A DNA stretch of 64,000 nucleotides, from assembly GCF_024519455.1 (NCBI RefSeq), contig NZ_JALJRY010000003.1:407497-471496 (forward strand), in the 5' to 3' direction. The notes under the pieces are model-generated. The model had not been told where the DNA came from. It did not search any database and worked only from the letters and a program-made list of their open reading frames with translations. Origin of the DNA: Streptomyces sp. STR69. GTDB taxonomy: Bacteria > Actinomycetota > Actinomycetes > Streptomycetales > Streptomycetaceae. Both the position numbers and the translations under genes were made by a program. Shown here in pieces: positions 23,535-32,955 of the stretch (position 1 is its first letter; every line of letters starts with the position of its first letter).

Positions 23535-25121
23535 TCAGAGCGTCGCCGAGTTGTCGTGGAAGTGCCCGCCGGTCCGGCTGTGCGGGACGGTGAGCGACGG
23601 CTTCACCGGCGTCACCGTCCAGTCCGGATGACCGGGCATGCGCGGCGTCGCCGTACCGTAGAGCCAGTCCCGCAGGAAGCCGGACAGGTCCTGGCCGGAG
23701 ACCCTCGACGCGACGGCGATGTAGTCCTCCGTCGTCGCCGAGGAGTCGCGGTACCGGGCGAGGAAGTCGCGCTCCACGGCGTGGAAGGTGTCCTCGCCGA
23801 TCAACTCCCGCAGGGCGTACAGGACAAGGACGCCACCCAGGTAGCGCTGGCTGTCGAAGAGGTTGACCGCGTTGGGGGCCGCCACCGGGCCCGAGTCGTG
23901 GCGCCACTGGTCGCCGCGGGCGTAGGTGTCCTTCATACGGGCTTCCATCGTGGTGAGGCCGAGGGAGTCGGCCCAGCCGCGCTCGTAGCGGTAGAGCAGT
24001 CCGTAGAAGTCGGCGTGGCCCTCGTTCAGCCACAGGTCGGCCCAGGTGGCGGGGCTGACGCTGTTGCCGAACCAGGAGTGGACCAGCTCGTGCATCATGT
24101 GCGAGCCGATCCTGCTCTCCACCTGGAGCAGGAAGTTCGGCTTGTACAGGGTGAGGGTCTGGGTCTCAAGTCCCGTGAAATCGAAGGCGTTCGGGTCGTC
24201 GGAGTTGCAGGGCAGCAGTCCGTACGTCTCGAACGGGTAGGCCCCCAGGCGCTGTTCGAGCCAGTCGACGAGGCCGGGGGTCAGCGCGAGCGCCGGTTCC
24301 AGGGCGGCGGCGCGCGCGGTCGGGACGACGTCCCGCAGCGGCAACCCGTGCGGGCCCTGCCGGTCCTTGATCACGTAGTCGCCGACCGTGATCTGCACCA
24401 GCTCGGTCGCCATCGGCGAGCGCGAGCGGTAGCTGAACGCGGTCCGGTCGCCGTCCAGCCGCTCGGTGCACACCAGTTGACCGTTCGCGACCCCGCGCAG
24501 CCCGTCCGGGACGGTGATCCGGAACGTGAAGTCGGCCTTGTCGCTGGGGTGGTCGTTGCAGGGGAAGACGGTGTGCGCCAGGTTCGGCTGGCCGCACACC
24601 GCGAATCCGTCGGGGGTGACGACCCAGCCGCCGGTGGGCGCGGCGGCGCGGCTCGGGTCGACGGAGTACTCCACGCAGACGGTGACGCGGGCCTTCGCCG
24701 GGAGAGTTCTGGCGGGCGTGATCCGCAGCTTCTCGTCGGCCTGCTCGAATCCGGCCGTACGGCCCTGGACGCGCACCGAACGGATGCCGAGTCCGAGGGC
24801 GTCGAGGGAGAACCGGGTCAGGGACTCGGTGGTGCGCAGTTCTATCGTGACCGTGCCGTCGACGAGCTTCGTCGTAGCGTCGTAGGCGAGGTCGAGGTCG
24901 TAGGAGCGGACGCGGTAGCCGTCGTTGCCGAGACCCGGGTACACCGGGTCGCCGAGGGTCTCGGCGCCCTCGTCGCCGTATCCCCGTCCAGGCGTCCCGT
25001 CTCCGTTCGTCTCGCCGGCGTTCCCCCGTCCGGCCGCGAAGGCCGGGGAACCCATGGTCAGTGCTGTGGCCGTACCGATCAGGGCGGCCACCGGGGCCGT
25101 CACTCTGGTGCGATTTCTCAT
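23535..25121 (-). CDS. Secreted M1-family metallopeptidase (aminopeptidase N-like)
   Basis: 528-aa zinc peptidase with a Sec-type signal peptide (residues 1-30, ending SPAFAA). ATG 25121 is used because the signal begins there. The gluzincin site is HELVH at 344-348 with the third ligand Glu367 in WLNEGHADF. The exopeptidase motif that is GxMEN in classical members reads DFTGLETQTL here, a common variant. Upstream residues form the beta-rich N-terminal domain. The protein is shorter than PepN (about 870 aa), as in many secreted actinobacterial M1 enzymes. It is divergent from icd. Confidence 0.92.
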   Translation of the reverse strand: MRNRTRVTAPVAALIGTATALTMGSPAFAAGRGNAGETNGDGTPGRGYGDEGAETLGDPVYPGLGNDGYRVRSYDLDLAYDATTKLVDGTVTIELRTTESLTRFSLDALGLGIRSVRVQGRTAGFEQADEKLRITPARTLPAKARVTVCVEYSVDPSRAAAPTGGWVVTPDGFAVCGQPNLAHTVFPCNDHPSDKADFTFRITVPDGLRGVANGQLVCTERLDGDRTAFSYRSRSPMATELVQITVGDYVIKDRQGPHGLPLRDVVPTARAAALEPALALTPGLVDWLEQRLGAYPFETYGLLPCNSDDPNAFDFTGLETQTLTLYKPNFLLQVESRIGSHMMHELVHSWFGNSVSPATWADLWLNEGHADFYGLLYRYERGWADSLGLTTMEARMKDTYARGDQWRHDSGPVAAPNAVNLFDSQRYLGGVLVLYALRELIGEDTFHAVERDFLARYRDSSATTEDYIAVASRVSGQDLSGFLRDWLYGTATPRMPGHPDWTVTPVKPSLTVPHSRTGGHFHDNSATL

Positions 25122-25290
25122 GATCCGCTTTCGCTCGGGCGGCCGGGTGGTCAGCTCCGGCCGTCGGTCAGTGAAGGTGATCCGCTCCTTACTGACACCG
25201 GGGTCGGCCGAACGGTTGCCCTTGATCGTCGGACAGGTGTTCGCGCAGTGCGGACGGACCGCTGTCGAGTGGGACCCCATCACGAGATAT

Positions 25291-25302
25291 CTTGATGTCG
25301 AG
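25291..25302. promoter_or_regulatory. CTTGATGTCGAG near-palindrome upstream of icd
   Basis: Imperfect dyad (CTTGA-TG-TCGAG) 29 bp before the icd GTG start, in the 210-bp divergent region shared with the M1 peptidase gene. It could be an operator or lie across the icd promoter. I cannot name the regulator. Confidence 0.35.
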
Positions 25303-25331
25303 CAATGTTGCAGACGTGGAGCGGAGCACCG

Positions 25332-27551
<2,220 letters not shown>

Positions 27552-27587
27552 CGCACGGAGCCCTACAGGGCACTTGCGCTTGTCTCT

Positions 27588-27620
27588 CCGCCCCGGCCGG
27601 GTTCCTCCTGGCCGGGGCGG
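27588..27620. terminator. Hairpin terminator after icd
   Basis: CCGCCCCGGCC at 27588-27598 pairs with its complement at 27610-27620, with an 11-nt loop. It is shared by icd and the convergent DUF5713 gene. Confidence 0.85.
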
Positions 27621-27649
27621 CGGCATTGGCGCGACCACACCTCCACGGC

Positions 27650-27991
27650 TCACCAGTCCCGCACGGCGATCAGCTCCTCCACGTCCGCGTCCGCGAAGCC
27701 GTACGCCTTCGCCACGAACCAGAAGTCCTCCGCTATCTCCTCGCGCGCCATGGTCTCGATCTCGCTGTCGGCCGCCTCGAAGTCGTCCTGCAACGCGTTG
27801 AACTCCTCGGTGGCCACCTCGGTGAGGGCGTACAGCGCGGACAGGTCGGCGGGCCGCTCGGTCTCGATGCGCTCGCACAGCCGCAGGAGGATCGCCTTGC
27901 CGAGGTCCACCACGCGGTCGGGGAAGTAGTCGTCCCGGTACAGCCCGCGGAGGAACGCGTGCTCGGTGATCTGCCGGTTGCTGACGGGCAT
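27650..27991 (-). CDS. DUF5713 family protein
   Basis: 113-aa acidic, helical cytosolic protein that I recognise as DUF5713: NRQITEHAFLRGLYRDDYFPD at the start, KAILLRLCERIE in the middle, VEELIAVRDW at the end. No catalytic motif is visible and the function is unknown. It converges on icd and is divergent from the N-formylglutamate amidohydrolase gene across 84 bp. Confidence 0.87.
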   Translation of the reverse strand: MPVSNRQITEHAFLRGLYRDDYFPDRVVDLGKAILLRLCERIETERPADLSALYALTEVATEEFNALQDDFEAADSEIETMAREEIAEDFWFVAKAYGFADADVEELIAVRDW

Positions 27992-28075
27992 GGTGGTGCT
28001 CCCCCGGTCCGTGATCGTCGATGCGGATACCTTGATCCTGCACCACGCCACTGACAACGCCTCCGGGAGCCGCCC

Positions 28076-28888
28076 GTGTCCCTCTCCGCGTCCTCCTCCG
28101 CGCCGTCCTTCGAGCTGCTGCCCGGCGCCGCCGACTCGCCCGTCATCCTCCATGTCCCGCATTCCGCGCGGGAGATACCGGCCGACGTCCGCGCGGACAT
28201 CCTGCTGGACGACCCGGAGTTGGAGCGGGAGCTGGACCACATCACCGACGCACACACCGCCCGCGTCGCCGAAGAGGCGGCACGCGCGTGTGCCCTCCCG
28301 CCGTGGCGGTTCGTGAACCGGCTGTCGCGGCTGGTCGTCGATCCGGAGCGGTTCCCGGACGAGCGGGAGGAGATGCTCGGCGTAGGCATGGGCGCGGTCT
28401 ACACCCGCACCACGCACCGCGCCGGGCTGCGGCCCGCCGGCCACGACCCCGAGTCCCTGATCGACCGCTACTTCCGCCCCTACGCCCGGGCCATGACGGA
28501 GGCGGTAGCCGACCGGCTGGCCGCGAACGGCCGGGCCGTCGTCATCGACCTGCACTCCTACCCGACCGCCCCGCTCCCCTATGAACTGCACGGCACCGGC
28601 CCCCGGCCGCCCGTCTGCCTCGGCACGGACGCCTTCCACACCCCGCCCGCGCTGCTGGCGGCGGCGCGCGCGGCCTTCGCGGGGTGCGGGGAGATCGGCG
28701 TCAACAGCCCCTTCATCGGGACCTACGTCCCGCTGGAGTTCTACGGCAAGGAGCCGGCCGTAGGAGCGCTGATGGTGGAGCTCCGCCGGGACACGTACAT
28801 GACCGAGCCCGGCGGGTCGCCCGACGGAACCGCGGTCGCGCGGCTCGCTGCGGCGCTGGCGGCGCTCGTTGCCGCCGTATCGGACTGA
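28076..28888 (+). CDS. N-formylglutamate amidohydrolase family protein
   Basis: 270-aa zinc hydrolase of the FGase/HutG family, which removes the formyl group from N-formyl-glutamate in histidine breakdown or acts on related N-acyl substrates. GTG 28076 begins MSLSASSSAP. Family features are VILHVPHSAREIP (His ligands) near residue 25, the HITDAHT segment, and VIDLHSYPTAPLPYE mid-protein. No hut gene is nearby, so the substrate is open. The P450 gene follows after 57 nt. Confidence 0.88.
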   Translation: MSLSASSSAPSFELLPGAADSPVILHVPHSAREIPADVRADILLDDPELERELDHITDAHTARVAEEAARACALPPWRFVNRLSRLVVDPERFPDEREEMLGVGMGAVYTRTTHRAGLRPAGHDPESLIDRYFRPYARAMTEAVADRLAANGRAVVIDLHSYPTAPLPYELHGTGPRPPVCLGTDAFHTPPALLAAARAAFAGCGEIGVNSPFIGTYVPLEFYGKEPAVGALMVELRRDTYMTEPGGSPDGTAVARLAAALAALVAAVSD

Positions 28889-28945
28889 CCTCCGGCTGGA
28901 GCACTCCCGCAGGACAGGCGGGCGGGGGCGTACGAGGGTGGACGC

Positions 28946-30172
28946 ATGACCGAGGAGACCACCACGCTGACCAGCCAGGCCCCGCAGCCGCCCGTCCGGG
29001 ACTGGCCCCCGATCGACCTGACCGGGACCGACTTCGACCCGGTCCTCGCGGAGCTGATGCGCGAGGGCCCGCTGACCCGGATCCGGCTGCCGCACGGGGA
29101 GGGCTGGGCGTGGCTGGCCACCCGCTACGACGACGTGAAGATGATCACCAATGACCCGCGGTTCGGCCGCGCTGAGGTGACGACCCGTCAAGTGACGCGC
29201 ATGGCACCGCACTTCAAGCCGCGCCCGGGGTCGCTGGCGTTCGCCGACCAGCCGGACCACAACCGGCTGCGCAAGCCGGTCGCGGGCGCGTTCACGGTCG
29301 GCGCGATGAAGCGGCTGCGGCCCCGGGCGCAGGCGCTGCTCGACGCGCTGGTCGACGGGGTGGTGGCGGACGGGCCGCCCGCGGATCTGATCGAGCGGGT
29401 CCTGGAGCCCTTCCCGCTCGCGGTGGTCAGCGAGGTCATGGGCGTGCCCGAGGAGAACCGGGAGCAGGTGCACTCCTGGACCCGGCAGATCATCTCCACG
29501 TCCGGTGGCGCCGAGGCCGCCGACCGGGCCAAGAACGGTATGTACGCGTGGATCACCGACACCATCCGTGCCCGCGCCGACAGCGACGGCACCGATGTGT
29601 ACTCGCTGCTGGGCACCGCCGTGGCCCGGGGCGACATCAGCGAGCCGGAGGCGGTGGGCCTCGCGGGTCCGCTGCAGATCGGCGGGGAGGCGGTCACCCA
29701 CAACTGCGGCCAGATGCTGTACCTGATGCTCACCCGTCCCGAGCTGCTGGAGCGCCTGCGGGGTCAACCGGAGTGCCGGGAGGCCGCGTTGGACGAGCTC
29801 CTCCGCTTCATCCCGCACCGCGCGTCGGTCGGGCTGGCCCGGATCGCCCTGGAGGACGTCGAGTTGCACGGCCTGCGCATCAGCGCGGGGGACCCGGTCT
29901 ACGTCTCCTACCTCGCGGCCAACCGCGACCCGGACGTCTTCCCGGACCCGGACCGCATCGACGTCGACCGCGATCCCAACCCGCATCTGGCCCTGGGCAA
30001 CGGCCCGCACTACTGCACCGGGGCCGTACTGGCCCGGCTGCAGACCGAACTCCTCGTGGACACCCTGCTGGACCGGTTGCCCGGGCTCCAACTGGCCGTG
30101 CCCGCCGAGGAGATCGTCTGGCGCCGGAAGACGATGATCCGGGGGCCGCAGACGCTGCCGGTGACCTGGTAG
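28946..30172 (+). CDS. Cytochrome P450
   Basis: 408-aa soluble bacterial P450. The heme ligand is Cys357 in LGNGPHYCTGAVLAR; the usual Phe of FGxGxHxC is replaced by Leu. The conserved PDHNRLRKPVAGAFT and the I-helix are present, but the I-helix reads IGGEAVTHN at 245-253: the acid Glu248 is kept while the usual Thr after it is Ala249. The same Ala substitution occurs in the macrolide hydroxylase EryF. No ferredoxin or reductase gene adjoins it. The reaction is unknown. It is followed by a strong terminator. Confidence 0.93.
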   Translation: MTEETTTLTSQAPQPPVRDWPPIDLTGTDFDPVLAELMREGPLTRIRLPHGEGWAWLATRYDDVKMITNDPRFGRAEVTTRQVTRMAPHFKPRPGSLAFADQPDHNRLRKPVAGAFTVGAMKRLRPRAQALLDALVDGVVADGPPADLIERVLEPFPLAVVSEVMGVPEENREQVHSWTRQIISTSGGAEAADRAKNGMYAWITDTIRARADSDGTDVYSLLGTAVARGDISEPEAVGLAGPLQIGGEAVTHNCGQMLYLMLTRPELLERLRGQPECREAALDELLRFIPHRASVGLARIALEDVELHGLRISAGDPVYVSYLAANRDPDVFPDPDRIDVDRDPNPHLALGNGPHYCTGAVLARLQTELLVDTLLDRLPGLQLAVPAEEIVWRRKTMIRGPQTLPVTW

Positions 30173-30178
30173 GCCGCT

Positions 30179-30221
30179 GGTGCGCGAGGAAGGGGTGTCC
30201 CGCTCTCCTTCCTCGCGCACC
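30179..30221. terminator. Strong bidirectional hairpin terminator
   Basis: 15-bp perfect stem: GGTGCGCGAGGAAGG at 30179-30193 and its complement at 30207-30221, between the P450 stop and the end of the convergent sigma operon. Confidence 0.88.
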
Positions 30222-30226
30222 GGCGG

Positions 30227-30778
30227 TCACGCCCGCAGCCACTCGGTGACGACCACCTCCCCGCCGGTCCGCAGCCGTAGCGCGAAGGGGCCGGCCGGGG
30301 TCACGTCGCTGGTGAAGCGGCCCATGGAGTCGGCCGTGAGGGTGGTGGGGCGCAGTGCCTGCGGGCCGTTCAGGACCTCGATGCCGGCCGGCTGGGGCGG
30401 CATCACCTGACCCATCAGCCCATCGCCCGTGACTTCCACGTCGACGCTGAGTTCGCCCGCCGTGAAGGTCAGCATGCGGGGTACGTCCGTGACGCCCCGG
30501 ACCGGGATGGCGTCGACCAGGGAGTCGAAAGTCAGCTCCGCGAGCCGGGCGTCCATGTCGTACAACGCGTAGGCGTCCATGGCGACTTGGCGCAGTTCGG
30601 CGGGGACCGGGTCCAGGATGGCGACCGCCTGGCGCAGCTCCTCCTCCAGGAGGCCGTCGTCGAACTCCGAGCCGTCACCGTCCTGTTCACCCTGCTGGTC
30701 GTCGAACTCCTCGTCGTCGAAGGGGTCCTGGCCGAAGGCGTCGAACGCGCCGGGACCGTCGCCGTACATGCCGTTCAC
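30227..30778 (-). CDS. Acidic beta-domain protein coupled to the sigma factor
   Basis: 183-aa protein, unrecognised by name. GTG 30778 overlaps the sigma-factor stop (GTGA) and has GGGGAGA 5 nt upstream; ATG 30769 is the alternative. Residues ~10-45 are an extremely acidic linker (DPFDDEEFDDQQGEQDGDG). A helical part follows (LLEEELRQAVAILD). The C-terminal ~90 residues look like an all-beta Ig/carboxypeptidase-regulatory-like domain (LTFTAGELSVDVEVTGDGL through GPFALRLRTGGEVVVTEW). It has no transmembrane helix. Translational coupling to the sigma factor suggests a partner or antagonist of it (inference). Confidence 0.72.
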   Translation of the reverse strand: MNGMYGDGPGAFDAFGQDPFDDEEFDDQQGEQDGDGSEFDDGLLEEELRQAVAILDPVPAELRQVAMDAYALYDMDARLAELTFDSLVDAIPVRGVTDVPRMLTFTAGELSVDVEVTGDGLMGQVMPPQPAGIEVLNGPQALRPTTLTADSMGRFTSDVTPAGPFALRLRTGGEVVVTEWLRA

Positions 30779-31350
30779 AGTGTCTCCCCGGCGTCCAGTC
30801 GGGCTCGCAGCCGGCGCAGACAGCGCTGGCGCATGGGTCCGATGCTGCCCACGGCGATGCCCAGACCGGCGGACACCTCCTGATAGCTCGGTGGTGGCGA
30901 GGCCATCAGGACGCGCAGTAACTTCCTGCAGCGTTCGCCCAGTTCCTCGAACTCCTGCCACAGCCTGCGGATGCGCTCGGTCTGGGAGGCCGCTTCCTCC
31001 GAGTCGAGGAACGACTGTTCGGGGGTGCGCTCCTCGCTGACGCGGTCGAGGAGTTGGGGGTCGTCCGTGGGCATGAGCCGCCGCAGTCCCTTGATCACCT
31101 TCAGGCACTCGTTGCGCGCGGTGCTCGCCAGCCAGGAGCCCGCCTTGTCGGGTTCCCGGATCCGGCCCAGGTGCTGGGCGAAGCGGAACCACACGGTCTG
31201 GTACACCTCGCCGGCGTCGGCGTCGGAGAGCCGATGGGCGCGCACCACTGACCAGACCAGTGGGCTGAGCCCCTCCACGAGCGCCTTCCAGGCCGCCGCG
31301 TCGCCGTCGACTGCCGACCGGACGAGCGCGCCGACTTCTGCACGGTCCAC
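30775..31350 (-). CDS. RNA polymerase sigma factor, ECF-like sigma-70
   Basis: 191-aa alternative sigma factor. GTG 31350 is chosen for the GAGGGGTGG site 4 nt upstream; further upstream ATGs would add an unconserved tail. The region 2 helix is present (SVVRAHRLSDADAGEVYQTV followed by WFRFAQHLGRI). Region 4 has a helix-turn-helix in SYQEVSAGLGIAVGSIGPMR. Codon 144 is TTA (30919-30921), rare in Streptomyces and read only by the bldA tRNA. It follows the S8 protease gene by 59 bp and overlaps the acidic beta-domain gene. No anti-sigma factor with a transmembrane helix is present. Confidence 0.9.
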   Translation of the reverse strand: MDRAEVGALVRSAVDGDAAAWKALVEGLSPLVWSVVRAHRLSDADAGEVYQTVWFRFAQHLGRIREPDKAGSWLASTARNECLKVIKGLRRLMPTDDPQLLDRVSEERTPEQSFLDSEEAASQTERIRRLWQEFEELGERCRKLLRVLMASPPPSYQEVSAGLGIAVGSIGPMRQRCLRRLRARLDAGETL

Positions 31351-31409
31351 GGTGCCACCCCTCGTGTACGGCATGTCATCGTACGCCGTGGAGGGGATGG
31401 TTCCGGCCC

Positions 31410-32846
31410 TCATGCCGGAGCGGAGAGCGGCACGACGGGGACCGGGCGCCAGGTGGGCGGGCGCAGCGCCGGTACATGCGCCCCGCGTACTTCGGCGTAC
31501 TCGGTGTTGGCCGCGAGGAGTTGGGTACGGGCGGCACGCGCGTCGCTCTCCTTGTTGGCCGTCATGTAGGCGGCGACCAGGCCGGCGGCGACGGGGGCGG
31601 CGAAGGAAGTCCCGCTCCAGTGCGCGAACCCCTCGAACATCACCTGGTCGGGCTTGCCGGTCGAGTTGTCGCCCTGCTGGCTCAACACCCCGGTGTGGGT
31701 GGGGTATTGGCAGGTGCAGGAATAGGTGAAGCCGAACCGGCAGGCGTCGTAGGTGCTGTGCTGGTAGGTGTACGGCGTGGGGGCGTCGAAGCCGGTGAGG
31801 GGGCCGATGAGCCGCTCGCCGGGGGCGTAGGCCTTGACCCAGGCGCCGTGGTTGCTGAAGCAGGCGCCGTACTCGCCGTCGCCGCGCAGTGCGCCGACCG
31901 AGAGGACGACGTCCTGGTAGTCGGGCAGGTCGGCGTAGGCGGCGGGCCAGAAGGGGGTGGCGCTGGCGTTGTTGCCGGCCGCCGCGACGAGGAGGGTGCG
32001 CTGTCCGCGCAGGGCCTGCATGAAGCCCTCGACGCCGAGGAGACCGTCGGTGCGGCCGTTGGTGGTGCCGGCGGAGAGGCTGATGACGTCGGGCCAGCCG
32101 TTCTGGTCGACGGCGGCGAACAGCGCCTCGCCGAAGTCGGATTCGAGGATGGCACCAGCGTCGTTGAGGGTGTTGCGGACGGTCACCTCGGTGTTGGGCG
32201 AGACGGCCGCGACGAGCCCGGCAATGAACGTGCCGTGTCCTACGTACTGTTGGAGCACTCCCGCCGCGTCGGTCTCCTTGATCTGCGGGTCGCCCTGGAC
32301 GTGGGCCAGCAGCGGGTAGGACCGGTAGTCGTGCATGAGTCCGGTGTCGATGACGAGGACGTCGACAGCGGTGTCCGGGTCGTAACCGGCTTCCGCGGGT
32401 GCGGGGTTGGCGCCCTGGGTGAGCGGGGCGGGTACGGGTTCGTCGCCGGGACAGGCGTTCACGGCGATCGAGACGACGTGGTTGCGGCTGACGAGTCGCC
32501 GGCCTGCGCGTCCCTCCGGTTCGCGCAGGGCGCGCAGCGCGTTCGCGACGGCGCGGTCGCCACGCCGGTCGCCGTGGCCGGGGTCGCCGACCTGGATGCG
32601 GGTGATCCCCGACCGGTTGGTCTCGGGTCCGGCCCGGCGGACGGGGTCGGCGGTGAGGCCGGTGGCCTCGGTGAAGTGGGTGCGTACGGTGTCCTCGACC
32701 AGGCGGGCCTCCTCGCCGTCACGGGCGAGCACGACGCCCTTCTCGTAGAAGAACTCGGCGGAGTCGTCCGGCCCCATCGCGAGGGGGATGTCGGGCATCG
32801 AGCGCTGGATCTGGTCGAACTGCTCGTGGAATCGCTGTGGTGCCAT
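31410..32846 (-). CDS. Subtilisin-like S8 serine protease without signal peptide
   Basis: 478-aa S8 peptidase. ATG 32846 follows GGGAGGAC; an in-frame ATG 11 codons earlier is possible. The catalytic triad is complete: Asp167 in VLVIDTGL, His204 in YVGHGTFIAG, Ser414 in WSGTSFAAP, with the oxyanion Asn in AAGNNAS near 292. Residues 1-150 are a non-homologous N-terminal region, not an evident secretion signal, so the enzyme should act in the cytosol. A Cys-containing insert (YDACRFGFTYSCTCQYP) precedes the Ser motif. It shares a 109-bp divergent promoter region with the TPR-CHAT gene and heads the operon containing the sigma factor. Confidence 0.92.
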   Translation of the reverse strand: MAPQRFHEQFDQIQRSMPDIPLAMGPDDSAEFFYEKGVVLARDGEEARLVEDTVRTHFTEATGLTADPVRRAGPETNRSGITRIQVGDPGHGDRRGDRAVANALRALREPEGRAGRRLVSRNHVVSIAVNACPGDEPVPAPLTQGANPAPAEAGYDPDTAVDVLVIDTGLMHDYRSYPLLAHVQGDPQIKETDAAGVLQQYVGHGTFIAGLVAAVSPNTEVTVRNTLNDAGAILESDFGEALFAAVDQNGWPDVISLSAGTTNGRTDGLLGVEGFMQALRGQRTLLVAAAGNNASATPFWPAAYADLPDYQDVVLSVGALRGDGEYGACFSNHGAWVKAYAPGERLIGPLTGFDAPTPYTYQHSTYDACRFGFTYSCTCQYPTHTGVLSQQGDNSTGKPDQVMFEGFAHWSGTSFAAPVAAGLVAAYMTANKESDARAARTQLLAANTEYAEVRGAHVPALRPPTWRPVPVVPLSAPA

Positions 32847-32955
32847 GGCGTGTCCTCCCACTGCGGCGGCGGTCGTCAATCAGAGCCTGCGGGCGAGTAC
32901 TTGATACAGCGCCAAACACGTGTGGTGTGCACCGGAGGCCACTACCATCCGAGGA

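Noticed and set aside
28889..28945. Possible minimal RiPP precursor (pentapeptide ORF of the biarylitide type) just upstream of the P450.
   Set aside because: No Met-x-Tyr-x-His/Trp pentapeptide ORF is present in the 57-bp gap or immediately downstream of the P450.
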